This document shows, one piece after another, positions 34,175 to 42,503 of a DNA stretch of 64,000 nt (position 1 is its first letter; each line of letters opens with the position of its first letter). The stretch comes from Bacteroidaceae bacterium (GTDB lineage: Bacteria > Bacteroidota > Bacteroidia > Bacteroidales > Bacteroidaceae): NCBI GenBank assembly GCA_017617315.1, contig JAFZWM010000025.1, positions 43,060 through 107,059 on the forward strand, given 5' to 3'. A program made the translations under genes and the position numbers. The notes beneath the pieces were generated by a model. That model made no database searches, was not told the origin of the DNA, and worked only from the letters and a program-made list of their open reading frames with translations.

Positions 34175-35881
34175 ATGGCAAATTATTATAGCGGAGTTCC
34201 CGAACTGATGTTCGAGATGAATAATCCTCTCATGGAGCGCATCGCTCAGCTGAAGGAGCGCGACTACGAGGATAAGGATAAATACGACGAGGCACCTCAG
34301 GATTATGCCGATGCGTTGGATAATTACGGAAGGGTGCTCGATATCCTTGGCGACATTGCAGAGAACGTTATCGCTCCGAATGCAGAGGATGTTGATGCCG
34401 AAGGCCCTCACTGCGAGAACGGCAGAGTGAGATACGCATCAAAGACTTACGAAAACATGGAGGCTCTGAAGAAGGCCGGTCTTAACGGTATGACAATGCC
34501 ACGCCGTTTCGGTGGTCTTAATCTGCCTATCACTGTATATACTGCTGCAAACGAGATGGTTTCGGCTGCCGATGCAGGTCTCGAGAACATCTGGTCTTTG
34601 CAGGATTGTATCGAGACTCTTTACGAGTTCGGTAACGAAGACCAGCACAACCGTTTCATTCCTCGCGTGTGCGAAGGTGAGACAATGTCTATGGACTTGA
34701 CCGAGCCGGATGCAGGTTCTGACTTGCAGAGCGTTATGCTCAAGGCTACTTTCGACGAGGAGAACAACTGCTGGCGTCTGAATGGCTGTAAGCGTTTCAT
34801 CACGAACGGCGATTCTGACATCCACTTGGTTCTTGCTCGTTCAGAGGCAGGCACACGCGATGGCCGTGGTTTGTCAATGTTCATCTACGACAAGCGCGAC
34901 GGCGGTGTTGATGTCCGTCGTATCGAGAACAAGATGGGTATCCACGGTTCTCCAACAACGGAGCTTGTCTACAAGAATGCAAAGGCTGAACTCTGCGGCG
35001 ACCGCAAACTCGGACTTATAAAGTACGTCATGGCGCTTATGAACGGTGCTCGTCTTGGCATTGCAGCGCAGAGCGTCGGAATCTCTCAGGCTTCTTACAA
35101 CGAGGCTTTGGCTTATGCCAAGGATCGTAAGCAGTTTGGCAAGGCAATCATCGAGTTTCCTGCCGTTTACGAGATGATTTCAAACATCAAGGCAAAGCTT
35201 GATGCAGGTCGTGCACTTCTTTATCAGACTTCTCGCTATGTTGATGTCTACAAGGCTCTCGACGATATCGCCCGCAGCCGCAAGCTCACTCCAGAAGAGC
35301 GTGCAGAGCAGAAGAAGTTTGCTAAGCTTGCCGATGCCTTCACTCCGCTTGCAAAGGGTATGAACTCAGAGTATGCAAACCAGAATGCTTACGATTGTAT
35401 TCAGGTGCACGGAGGTTCGGGCTTCATGCTTGAGTATGCTTGTCAGCGTTTGTATCGCGATGCTCGTATCACTTCAATCTACGAGGGAACAACTCAGTTG
35501 CAGACCGTTGCGGCAATCCGCTACATCACAAACGGATTCTACAGTTCTGTTATTCAGGAGTTCGAGAATATCAGCACAACTGCCGAGTTCGGGGCATATC
35601 TCGACCGTATGAAGGCTATGGCTTGCAAGTTGAATGAAAGTATCGCTGCCGTTAAGGAGGCTGAGAATCAGGAATTGCTTGACATCTGCTCACGCCATTT
35701 GTATGATATGACAGGTTCAATCATCATGTCTCACTTGCTGCTTCAGAATGCAACAAAGGCTCCAGAGCTGTTTGCAAAGTCGCTTAACGTTTATGTTAAT
35801 CTTGCAGAGAGCGAAGTTGAGAAGAACTACAACTGGATTCGCCGCATGACAGCCGATCAGCTCGACTCATACAAGAAGTAA
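34175..35881 (+). CDS. acyl-CoA dehydrogenase, long form
   Basis: The 568-residue protein is longer than the usual roughly 380 residues. It has a helical N-terminal extension and a C-terminal extra domain like that of the DmdC-type dehydrogenases. Core motifs: SMDLTEPDAGSDLQSV, RLNGCKRFITNGDSDIHLV, KMGIHGSPTTELVY, YAKDRKQFGKAI, IQVHGGSGFMLEYACQRLYRDARI, and the presumed catalytic Glu in IYEGTTQLQ. It lies 5 bases after etfA. Since the bacterium is probably anaerobic, reduction of an enoyl-CoA is at least as likely as oxidation; the substrate is unknown. Confidence 0.9.
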   Translation: MANYYSGVPELMFEMNNPLMERIAQLKERDYEDKDKYDEAPQDYADALDNYGRVLDILGDIAENVIAPNAEDVDAEGPHCENGRVRYASKTYENMEALKKAGLNGMTMPRRFGGLNLPITVYTAANEMVSAADAGLENIWSLQDCIETLYEFGNEDQHNRFIPRVCEGETMSMDLTEPDAGSDLQSVMLKATFDEENNCWRLNGCKRFITNGDSDIHLVLARSEAGTRDGRGLSMFIYDKRDGGVDVRRIENKMGIHGSPTTELVYKNAKAELCGDRKLGLIKYVMALMNGARLGIAAQSVGISQASYNEALAYAKDRKQFGKAIIEFPAVYEMISNIKAKLDAGRALLYQTSRYVDVYKALDDIARSRKLTPEERAEQKKFAKLADAFTPLAKGMNSEYANQNAYDCIQVHGGSGFMLEYACQRLYRDARITSIYEGTTQLQTVAAIRYITNGFYSSVIQEFENISTTAEFGAYLDRMKAMACKLNESIAAVKEAENQELLDICSRHLYDMTGSIIMSHLLLQNATKAPELFAKSLNVYVNLAESEVEKNYNWIRRMTADQLDSYKK

Positions 35882-35907
35882 GATTCTGTAATCCAGATAA
35901 CAAAAAT

Positions 35908-35940
35908 AAAGCCCTCGCTCCGAAGAGCGGGGGCTTTCAC
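35908..35940 (+). terminator. terminator of the etf operon
   Basis: AAAGCCCTCGCTC and GAGCGGGGGCTTT form a 13-position stem around a CGAA loop. The downstream T-run is short. It may also serve the convergent tdk gene. Confidence 0.75.
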
Positions 35941-35970
35941 GTTGCATTCACTTTTAAGTTAAATTTACCT

Positions 35971-36558
35971 CTATTTTCTGATATTTACTTTATTGTAGCA
36001 TTCTCTGCAAAGAGGTTCGTACTCGTGCGTTTCGCCAAGCAGAACCTGACCTTCGGCTGCGATTATACGATGCGAGATGTATGCAAGCGAACCGCATTTT
36101 ACGCATATTGCGTTCACCTTTGTAACATCGTCGGCTATGGCACAAAGCGAAGGCATTGGGCCGAACGGCTTTCCTGTGTAGTCGAGGTCGAGGCCGGCAA
36201 TTATTACCCTTGTGCCTTTGTATGCCAGATTGTTGCAAACCTCTACAATCCCCTCGTCGAAGAACTGAGCCTCGTCAATTCCAATGACATCGAATCCGTA
36301 AGCCTGTTCACATATCTCTGCCGAACTCGAGATTGGGGTAGACGATACCGACAGACCATTGTGGGTGACAACGTCGTCTGCGCTGTATCTGATGTCGAGC
36401 GCAGGCTTGAAGACCATTATGCTTTGCTTTGCGAATTCGGCGCGGCGCAGTCTTCTTATCAGTTCTTCTGTTTTGCCAGAGAACATGCTTCCGCATATAA
36501 CCTCAATGCGTCCGCGGTGTACCGTTTCACCACCTTTTAGTGTCATTGTCCTTTTCAT
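35971..36558 (-). CDS. tdk: thymidine kinase (type II)
   Basis: The 195-residue enzyme phosphorylates thymidine to dTMP. Visible are the P-loop [18 protein letters not shown], the catalytic region [11 protein letters not shown], and a lasso/zinc region with CVKC and CREC pairs, TGKPFGPMP and YEPLCRECY. The ATG at 36558 follows a terminator hairpin just downstream of the tRNA; a longer frame to 36600 would run through that hairpin and is rejected. Confidence 0.94.
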   Translation of the reverse strand: MKRTMTLKGGETVHRGRIEVICGSMFSGKTEELIRRLRRAEFAKQSIMVFKPALDIRYSADDVVTHNGLSVSSTPISSSAEICEQAYGFDVIGIDEAQFFDEGIVEVCNNLAYKGTRVIIAGLDLDYTGKPFGPMPSLCAIADDVTKVNAICVKCGSLAYISHRIIAAEGQVLLGETHEYEPLCRECYNKVNIRK

Positions 36559-36566
36559 TTTAGAGC

Positions 36567-36597
36567 AAAAAAATACCAAGAGAAATTTCTCTTGGTT
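36567..36597 (-). terminator. terminator between initiator tRNA and tdk
   Basis: A perfect inverted repeat ACCAAGAGAAA/TTTCTCTTGGT (36575-36596) is followed on the minus strand by ATTTTTTT. It lies 7 bases after the tRNA 3' end. Confidence 0.88.
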
Positions 36598-36603
36598 CAA
36601 AAG

Positions 36604-36676
36604 TTGCGGAGGCTCGACTCGAACGAACGACCTCCAGGTTATGAGCCTGGCGAGCTACCAACTGCTCCACTCCGCG
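36604..36676 (-). tRNA. initiator tRNA-fMet (anticodon CAT)
   Basis: The minus strand folds into a complete 73-base cloverleaf: acceptor arm CGCGGAG/CTCCGCA with the C1 x A72 mismatch that marks initiator tRNAs, anticodon loop CTCATAA, variable AGGTC, T arm GTTCG/CGAGC with loop TTCGAGT, and A73. CCA is not encoded. The anticodon stem reads CCAGG/CCTGG, so positions 29-31:39-41 are AGG:CCU and not the usual GGG:CCC. Confidence 0.93.
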
Positions 36677-36877
36677 ATGTTAGTCATTCAGTGTTGAACT
36701 ATCGTTCATTCCTGAAATGCGATGCAAAATTACGGCAAAAAAAGTATTCTGCCAAATTTTTTAGGATAAAATTTTATATTTTTTCGAAAAATATGTAAAA
36801 ACTTCCGCTTATACCTAATATATTATATCAAAATTCACGGAATTGCTTTGTCAGTTCGTCAAAATCGGCATCTTCTG

Positions 36878-36910
36878 AAAAAACATAAGGCAGTGACCAA
36901 GCACCGCCTT
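36878..36910 (-). terminator. terminator of the 18-residue peptide unit
   Basis: On the minus strand AAGGCGGTG pairs with CACTGCCTT (9 bp, one G-T) around CTTGGT, followed by ATGTTTTTT. The stem begins at the stop codon of the small frame. Confidence 0.7.
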
Positions 36911-36965
36911 ACTTTAGCATATTCCGTTCAATATGGCTTCGTGTCCGACTCTTTCGGTTTGCCAT
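36909..36965 (-). CDS. candidate 18-residue basic peptide
   Basis: A complete small frame on the minus strand encodes MANRKSRTRSHIERNMLK: seven Arg/Lys residues, one Glu and two His. It lies in an isolated unit: a full promoter at 36990-37019, a predicted start of transcription about 18 bases before the ATG, and a terminator whose stem starts at the stop codon. No Shine-Dalgarno sequence is visible. It could be a real microprotein or a leader peptide, or the transcript of about 105 bases could be a non-coding RNA in which this frame is chance. I know no matching family. Confidence 0.4.
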   Translation of the reverse strand: MANRKSRTRSHIERNMLK

Positions 36966-36989
36966 AACTATTGTATACAATAGTATTTG

Positions 36990-37019
36990 CAAAAGTAGCA
37001 TAAAAAAATAAATATCAAA
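36990..37019 (-). promoter_or_regulatory. strong promoter of the small transcription unit
   Basis: The minus strand reads TTTG (37016-37019) and TACTTTTG (36990-36997) with 18 bases between, the same spacing as the promoter at 738-767. The tRNA lies about 310 bases downstream, but a terminator intervenes. Confidence 0.7.
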
Positions 37020-37090
37020 AAAAATAGTGTTAAAACTTTGACACATGGGGAAAAATAGAGCATAAATTAATGTCGAAATGAAAAAAATTG

Positions 37091-37098
37091 TATATTTG
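37091..37098 (+). promoter_or_regulatory. -7 box of the TetR-fabG operon
   Basis: TATATTTG matches TAnnTTTG and lies 19 bases before the TetR start codon. Confidence 0.6.
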
Positions 37099-37117
37099 CA
37101 GAATAGTTTGAATACTT

Positions 37118-37702
37118 ATGCCGATATCAAAAACAAAAGACAAACTTATAGATGTTGCTCGAAAACTCTTTGCACAGAAGGGTCTTGAGAATACCACGAT
37201 GAATGATATTGCCATAGCCTCAGGCTTTGGTCGACGTACGTTGTACACTTATTTTGACAGCAAGGAAGAAATTTTCATGTCAGTTGTACTGTCTGAACTT
37301 GAAAGGCTGAGTGACAAACTAATGGGCGTTGCAGCCAAAGATACAACTCCCGATCAAAAAATCATTGAACTAATATATACTCACCTTAATAGCGTAAAGG
37401 AAACCGTTTACAGAAACGGAAATCTCCGTGCCGAATTTTTCAGAGACATCTGGGGTGTTGAAAGCGTCCGCAAGAGTTTCGACCGTAAGGAAATCATGGC
37501 ATTCCGCAAGGTGATGGAAGAGGGCAATAAACTCGGTGTGTTTGATATTGAGAATGTCGATCTTACGGCAGATATTGCTCACTATTGCGTAAAGGGACTT
37601 GAGGTTCCCTACATCTTTGGAAGAATTGGTAGAGGCCTTACCGAAGAGACGGCTGCTCCGCTTGTTGCCCGTTTCATTCGCAAGGCTCTTGGTAAGAAAT
37701 AA
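37118..37702 (+). CDS. TetR-family transcriptional regulator
   Basis: The 194-residue protein has an N-terminal TetR helix-turn-helix domain (KLIDVARKLFAQKGLENTTMNDIAIASGFGRRTLYTYFDSKEEIF) and a ligand-binding C-terminal domain of no clear subfamily. It lies 20 bases upstream of fabG on the same strand, so it probably controls this operon and perhaps other fatty acid synthesis genes, responding to a lipid-like ligand. That role is inference from context. Confidence 0.9.
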   Translation: MPISKTKDKLIDVARKLFAQKGLENTTMNDIAIASGFGRRTLYTYFDSKEEIFMSVVLSELERLSDKLMGVAAKDTTPDQKIIELIYTHLNSVKETVYRNGNLRAEFFRDIWGVESVRKSFDRKEIMAFRKVMEEGNKLGVFDIENVDLTADIAHYCVKGLEVPYIFGRIGRGLTEETAAPLVARFIRKALGKK

Positions 37703-37722
37703 AATAAATTAAAAAAATAATT

Positions 37723-38469
37723 ATGGGACTATTAACAGGAAAAACAGCGCTTATCACAGGTGCTGCTCGTGGTATCGGTAAGGCTATCGCCTTGAAGTTT
37801 GCTCAGGAAGGTGCTAACATCGCTTTCACTGACCTTGTGATCGATGAGAACGGTAAGGCTACAGAGGCTGAAATCGCAGCTCTTGGCGTAAAGTGCGTAG
37901 GCTATGCTTCAAACGCAGCTGACTTTGCACAGAGCGAAGAGGTTGTTAATAAGGTTAAGGAAGACTTCGGTTCTATCGATATTCTTGTAAACAATGCTGG
38001 TATCACTAAGGACGGTTTGATGCTTCGCATGACTGAGGCTCAGTGGGATGCTGTAATCGCAGTAAACCTTAAGTCAGCCTTCAACTTCATTCACGCTTGT
38101 ACTCCAATCATGATGCGTCAGCGTAGCGGTTCTATCATCAACATGGCATCTGTTGTAGGTGTTCACGGAAATGCTGCTCAGTGTAACTATGCTGCATCAA
38201 AGGCTGGTCTTATCGCTCTTGCCAAGTCTATCGCTCAGGAGATGGGCGCAAAGGGCATCCGTGCAAACGCTATTGCTCCAGGCTTCATCGAGACGGCTAT
38301 GACTGCTCAGTTGTCTGAGGATATCCGCAAGGAGTGGATTAAGTCTATTCCGCTTCGCCGCGGCGGTCAGGTTGAGGATATCGCAAATTGCGCAGTATTC
38401 CTTGCATCTGACATGTCATCATACATCAGCGGTCAGGTTATTCAGGTCGATGGCGGTATGAATATGTAA
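37723..38469 (+). CDS. fabG: 3-oxoacyl-ACP reductase
   Basis: The 248-residue short-chain dehydrogenase reduces 3-oxoacyl-ACP with NADPH in fatty acid elongation. It has the cofactor loop TGAARGIGKAIA, NNAGITKDGLMLRM, the catalytic Ser in NMASVVG, the YAASKAG motif holding Tyr and Lys, and a FabG-type end YISGQVIQVDGGMNM. It shares an operon with the TetR regulator and is followed by a terminator. Confidence 0.93.
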   Translation: MGLLTGKTALITGAARGIGKAIALKFAQEGANIAFTDLVIDENGKATEAEIAALGVKCVGYASNAADFAQSEEVVNKVKEDFGSIDILVNNAGITKDGLMLRMTEAQWDAVIAVNLKSAFNFIHACTPIMMRQRSGSIINMASVVGVHGNAAQCNYAASKAGLIALAKSIAQEMGAKGIRANAIAPGFIETAMTAQLSEDIRKEWIKSIPLRRGGQVEDIANCAVFLASDMSSYISGQVIQVDGGMNM

Positions 38470-38492
38470 TTTTTGCAGAATAATAAATAACC

Positions 38493-38535
38493 TACGCCCT
38501 TGCCTGAAAGATGGTAGGGGCGTAAATTTTTGTAT
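38493..38535 (+). terminator. terminator after fabG
   Basis: TACGCCCTTGCC and GGTAGGGGCGTA form a 12-position stem with G-T pairs, followed by AATTTTTG, just before the RluA-family start codon at 38538. Confidence 0.7.
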
Positions 38536-38537
38536 AA

Positions 38538-39212
38538 ATGGAGGTTCTTTACGAAGATAATCACATAATTATTGTAAACAAAAGTAGCTCGGAGATTGTT
38601 CAGGGCGACAAGACTGGCGATGTTCCGCTGAGCGAGACCGTAAAGCAGTACATCAAGGAAAAATATGCCAAGCCGGGAAATGTTTTTCTTGGCGTTGTGC
38701 ATCGTCTCGACCGCCCGGTGAGTGGAGTCGTAACTTTTGCCCGCACGGGAAAGTCGTTGGCTCGTCTTAACGAGATGTTCAGAACCAAGGATGTTCACAA
38801 GACATACTGGGCTATAGTAAAAGATACGCCAGAGAATCCCGAGGGTGAACTTGTTCATTGGCTTGTGCGTAACGAAAAGCAGAACAAAAGCTATGCCTAC
38901 GACAAGGAAGTGCCTAACTCTAAGAAGGCTATCCTGCATTACAAGGTAATTGCGCACAGCGATAATTACACGCTGCTTGAAATTGACTTGAAGACAGGCC
39001 GTCATCATCAAATCAGATGTCAGCTTGCCAAAATGGGCTGTCCGATAAAGGGAGACTTAAAATACGGTGCAAAGCGCAGTAATCCAGACGGAAGCATAAG
39101 TCTTCATGCACGCAGAATACAGTTTGTTCATCCCGTGTCGAAGATTGATATCGACGTTGTTGCACCTGTTCCAAACGACCCTCTTTGGCAGAGCTTCGCT
39201 TCGGAAAAGTAA
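38538..39212 (+). CDS. RluA-family pseudouridine synthase
   Basis: The 224-residue protein has the RluA catalytic motif VHRLDRPVSG (catalytic Asp), plus LYEDNHIIIVNKSS, ALID-like KTYWAIVKD, LEIDLKTGRHHQIRCQLA and GDLKYGAK. It lacks an N-terminal S4 RNA-binding domain. The substrate RNA (tRNA or 23S rRNA) cannot be told from the sequence. Confidence 0.92.
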   Translation: MEVLYEDNHIIIVNKSSSEIVQGDKTGDVPLSETVKQYIKEKYAKPGNVFLGVVHRLDRPVSGVVTFARTGKSLARLNEMFRTKDVHKTYWAIVKDTPENPEGELVHWLVRNEKQNKSYAYDKEVPNSKKAILHYKVIAHSDNYTLLEIDLKTGRHHQIRCQLAKMGCPIKGDLKYGAKRSNPDGSISLHARRIQFVHPVSKIDIDVVAPVPNDPLWQSFASEK

Positions 39213-39273
39213 AAATAGCTAATTTTTTTACATTTTTTCATCAATGTTAAACCTCATTTAGGTGAAAAATGTA

Positions 39274-39281
39274 TATCTTTG
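39274..39281 (+). promoter_or_regulatory. -7 box just before rprX
   Basis: TATCTTTG matches TAnnTTTG, but only four bases separate it from the ATG at 39286. Transcription would start at or within the start codon, giving a leaderless mRNA. No -33 box at the usual distance was found. Confidence 0.45.
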
Positions 39282-39285
39282 TGGT

Positions 39286-40785
39286 ATGAAAAGAGCTACA
39301 ATATGGGCGCTTGGTGTGGGCATGAGCTTATCGTTTCTGGTATTGCTTTTCTTGCAGATAAACTACATGACCCGATTTGTTACGCTTCGCAAGGCACAGT
39401 TCGACGAGAATGTTAACCGCAGTCTTAGTGAGGCGGTTAGCAATGTGGAGCTAAACGAAAGCCGGTTGTATCTCGAAAACCTTGTTCGCGAGAATCTGAA
39501 AGATTCGATGTATGCGAGCGAAGAGGTTGATACTAACGTAAAGAAGGTAAGAAGCCATTATTCAACCTTCGAGCAGACGACGTTCGACAATCGCCGCGAC
39601 AACAGACCTAAAGCGGTAATCGGCGATGTGAGCAGAAGTCAGATGGGCGATGTCATAAAAAAAATGTACATGAACCGCCGTGCAACGCTCGATAAGGCTG
39701 TGTATTCGATGATAGAGGCGGGCAGAGGGCTTCAGCTAAAGAAAAGAATAAACTTCAGAATGCTCGACCAGGAGGTCAAGAACGAGTTGCGAGACAACGG
39801 CTTGATGCTTCCTTATCATATAAAGGTGCTCGATGCCAAGGGCAATGTGCTCTATCGCTGCTCCGACTATTCTGAAGAGAAAAACGAGGTGTTCTACCGC
39901 GCAAAGATGTTTAAGTGGATGGACGACAAGGACAATGCCTTCGTCGAAGTCCATTTCCCTGATTATTCGAGCTACATAACAGGCTCAATGCGCCTCATGG
40001 TGCCGTCGGTGTGCTTCACCATCATTCTGCTTGTAACATTTGTGTTTACTATATATCTCATATTCCGTCAGAAAAAACTATCGGAAATAAAAAGCGACTT
40101 TATAAGCAACATGACGCACGAGTTCAAGACTCCGATATCAACAATATCGCTAGCTGCGCAGATGCTTAAGGATGAAAGTCTGGCAAAGTCGCCGGCAATG
40201 CTGAAAAAGATTAGCGGAGTGATTAACGATGAGACGAAGAGACTGCGCTTTCAGGTAGACAAGGTCCTGCAGATGTCGATGTTTGAAAAGCAGGAAACCA
40301 CTCTGAAAAAGGTGGAGCTGAACTGCAACGAACTGATAGAAGGCGTAACAAAGACCTTCCGCCTCAAGATTGAACAGGTTGGCGGCAGCATAGAGATGAA
40401 ACTGAATGCGCAGAGCGCAATGGTCTATGTAGACGAGATGCACTTCACGAACGTAATCTTTAACCTTATGGACAACGCCGTGAAGTACCGCCGTGAGGAA
40501 GTTCCGCTGAGGCTTGTAATCACTACGGCAAACGTCGGAAAAGACCGCATCGGAATCTCCGTTCAGGACAATGGAATCGGAATAAAGAAAGACGACGTAA
40601 AGCGCGTGTTCGAGAAATTCTATCGTGTGCATACGGGCAACGTTCACAACGTCAAGGGCTTCGGCCTAGGCCTTGCATACGTAAACAAGATAGTCGAGGA
40701 GCACAAGGGCACGATAAAGTGCGACAGCGAACTCGGCAAGGGAACAAGATTTTTTATAACTATACCTATTATTAAAAACAACTAA
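39286..40785 (+). CDS. rprX: sensor histidine kinase, RprX-like
   Basis: The 499-residue kinase has a transmembrane segment near residues 5-26, an extracytoplasmic domain of about 210 residues, a second segment (VCFTIILLVTFVFTIYLIF), and the catalytic core: H-box SNMTHEFKTPIST, N-box FNLMDNAVKYR, DNGIGIKKDD and GFGLGLAYV. With the OmpR-type regulator 4 bases downstream it matches the RprX/RprY pair of Bacteroides. The symbol is assigned by layout and resemblance. Confidence 0.85.
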   Translation: MKRATIWALGVGMSLSFLVLLFLQINYMTRFVTLRKAQFDENVNRSLSEAVSNVELNESRLYLENLVRENLKDSMYASEEVDTNVKKVRSHYSTFEQTTFDNRRDNRPKAVIGDVSRSQMGDVIKKMYMNRRATLDKAVYSMIEAGRGLQLKKRINFRMLDQEVKNELRDNGLMLPYHIKVLDAKGNVLYRCSDYSEEKNEVFYRAKMFKWMDDKDNAFVEVHFPDYSSYITGSMRLMVPSVCFTIILLVTFVFTIYLIFRQKKLSEIKSDFISNMTHEFKTPISTISLAAQMLKDESLAKSPAMLKKISGVINDETKRLRFQVDKVLQMSMFEKQETTLKKVELNCNELIEGVTKTFRLKIEQVGGSIEMKLNAQSAMVYVDEMHFTNVIFNLMDNAVKYRREEVPLRLVITTANVGKDRIGISVQDNGIGIKKDDVKRVFEKFYRVHTGNVHNVKGFGLGLAYVNKIVEEHKGTIKCDSELGKGTRFFITIPIIKNN

Positions 40786-40789
40786 AGTC

Positions 40790-41503
40790 ATGGAAGACGA
40801 TAAAGTACGGCTTTTGCTCTGTGAAGACGATGAGAACCTTGGCGCATTGCTCAAGGAGTATCTGCAGGCAAAAAACTTCACTGTTGAGTTGTGTACCGAT
40901 GGTGAGGCAGGTTATAAGGCATTTCAGCGGGCGGTGTTTGATATTTGCGTTTTCGACGTGATGATGCCTAAGAAGGATGGTTTTACATTGGCAACAGAGG
41001 TTCGTGCATCAAATCCAACAGTACCTATCATATTCCTTACTGCCAAGGCTGAAAAGGAAGACATCTTGGAGGGCTTCAAGCTCGGAGGCGACGATTATGT
41101 GGCCAAGCCATTCTCTATGGAAGAGCTTACATCGCGCATCGAGGCAATATTGCGCCGCGTAAAGATTCAGCAGCAGAAGGATAACAGCTTCCAATACAGA
41201 TTGGGCAAGTTTATCTTCGATACACAGAAGCAGACTCTGAGCGCCGTAAACGACGAGTGGGAGCCGATAAAACTGACAACAAAGGAGTGCGAGCTTCTCT
41301 CGCTTCTCTGTACTCATGGAACCGAGATTCTTCAGCGCGACTATGCCCTGAAGGCTATTTGGGTTGATGACAACTATTTCAACGCTCGCAGTATGGACGT
41401 GTACATCACAAAGCTTCGCAAGCTATTGCGTGCCGACCCTGAGGTCGAGATTCTGAATGTTCACGGAAAGGGCTACAAGCTCATTGCTCCGGGAATCGAC
41501 TAA
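40790..41503 (+). CDS. rprY: OmpR-family response regulator, RprY-like
   Basis: The 237-residue protein has a receiver domain (LLLCEDDENLG; acceptor Asp in CVFDVMMPKKDG; Thr in FLTAKAE; Lys in YVAKPF) and a winged-helix output domain (LTTKECELLSLLCTHG, RSMDVYITKLRKLL, NVHGKGYKL). It is encoded 4 bases after the kinase and is its partner. Confidence 0.9.
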   Translation: MEDDKVRLLLCEDDENLGALLKEYLQAKNFTVELCTDGEAGYKAFQRAVFDICVFDVMMPKKDGFTLATEVRASNPTVPIIFLTAKAEKEDILEGFKLGGDDYVAKPFSMEELTSRIEAILRRVKIQQQKDNSFQYRLGKFIFDTQKQTLSAVNDEWEPIKLTTKECELLSLLCTHGTEILQRDYALKAIWVDDNYFNARSMDVYITKLRKLLRADPEVEILNVHGKGYKLIAPGID

Positions 41504-41521
41504 AAAAATAAAGGCATAATA

Positions 41522-41556
41522 AAAAGCCCTAAGGTTTTGAAAACTTTAGGGCTTTT
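41522..41556. terminator. bidirectional terminator
   Basis: AAAAGCCCTAAGGTTTT and GAAAACTTTAGGGCTTTT form a long stem with one G-T pair and no real loop, followed by a T-run on the plus strand and preceded by an A-run. It serves rprY and the convergent small membrane protein gene. Confidence 0.85.
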
Positions 41557-41582
41557 TTATTTCTTCCGAATATAGAGTATGA

Positions 41583-41747
41583 CTATTCTGTTATCTTCTT
41601 GTTTACCAAAATATGAACAATCAGACCAATAACAGCCAAACCAACACAACCAAATGTGATTAGGTTGTTGTTTACCTCACCCAGAACACCGCATGCAATC
41701 AAAGCGATGGCAGCGATAATAATAATTATTATACCAAGGTTTTTCAT
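41583..41747 (-). CDS. 54-residue two-helix membrane protein
   Basis: A small minus-strand frame encodes two hydrophobic segments, MKNLGIIIIIIAAIALIACG and ITFGCVGLAVIGLIVHILV, joined by a short polar loop (LGEVNNNL) and ending in the basic KKITE. The hairpin-like layout and clean codon use suggest a real small inner-membrane protein. It ends beside a shared terminator. I do not recognise a characterised family. Confidence 0.65.
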   Translation of the reverse strand: MKNLGIIIIIIAAIALIACGVLGEVNNNLITFGCVGLAVIGLIVHILVNKKITE

Positions 41748-41861
41748 TCTATAATATATATTACGTTTTACTTTTATTCTTTTTATTGTCTACAAAGAAA
41801 ATAATAATTCTTGACTTCACGAAATAAAAGGCGAGAAAAAATAAGATAAACAGGAAAAAAA

Positions 41862-42308
41862 CTATCCCTGCATGTTTTTGAACACTTTTTTGAGAACGTC
41901 CTGGCATATCGCAATATCCTCAACATTAATGCCCTCGAGTGCTTCCTTCAGCGTCTTGATAGCGATGATTGCCGAGCGCCGTTCTGTCTCCCTGCCTTTT
42001 CGCGTCAGCTGAATTTGGTTTATTCGCCTGTCCTTTTTGTTGGCAAGTCGTGTAACGAGCCCCATCTTCTCCATATTGTCAATAAGGCGTGTCATGCTCG
42101 GCTTGTCCTTGAAGGTGGCGTTGCAAAGAGCCTGCTGCGTAACTCCGTTGTTGTTTACCAGATGTACGAGCACAGTCCATTGCTCGGGGGTGATGTCCAG
42201 CTTTTCCTCCTTGCAGTTCCTAAGAAATTGCTTGTTGATGGCTGTTGTAACCCTTCCGTTTAAGATTGCGAAAATTATGTTGAGGTCGTAGTCAAAGTTG
42301 TTTACCAT
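41862..42308 (-). CDS. MarR-family transcriptional regulator
   Basis: The 148-residue protein has a MarR winged helix: ITPEQWTVLVHLVNNNGVTQQALCNATFKDKPSMTRLIDNMEKMGLVTR followed by the wing NKKDRRINQIQLTRKGRE. Dimerisation helices flank it. The target and inducer are unknown. It is divergent from the ribosomal protein operon. Confidence 0.92.
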   Translation of the reverse strand: MVNNFDYDLNIIFAILNGRVTTAINKQFLRNCKEEKLDITPEQWTVLVHLVNNNGVTQQALCNATFKDKPSMTRLIDNMEKMGLVTRLANKKDRRINQIQLTRKGRETERRSAIIAIKTLKEALEGINVEDIAICQDVLKKVFKNMQG

Positions 42309-42427
42309 AATAATACGATATAATAACCGTTGTGAATGAAACTGTTTGCAAATATAATTGTTTACATCTGAATTATATTAAAAAGTAGCGACGTTTTTTA
42401 TGATTTTTAGTTTTTTTAACGAAAAAA

Positions 42428-42459
42428 TTTGTTTTTTCAGTCTAAATGCCTTAATTTTG
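42428..42459 (+). promoter_or_regulatory. promoter of rpsF-rpsR-rplI
   Basis: TTTG (42428-42431) and TAATTTTG (42452-42459) are 20 bases apart. The start codon of rpsF follows 44 bases later. Confidence 0.75.
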
Positions 42460-42503
42460 CACCGCATTTTTGCATAGAACATTTAATTAATTAACAAAGT
42501 AGT

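Noticed and set aside
36878..36998. 4.5S (signal recognition particle) RNA in the small transcription unit
   Set aside because: The GGAA tetraloop and the conserved flanking motifs of the SRP RNA core are absent.
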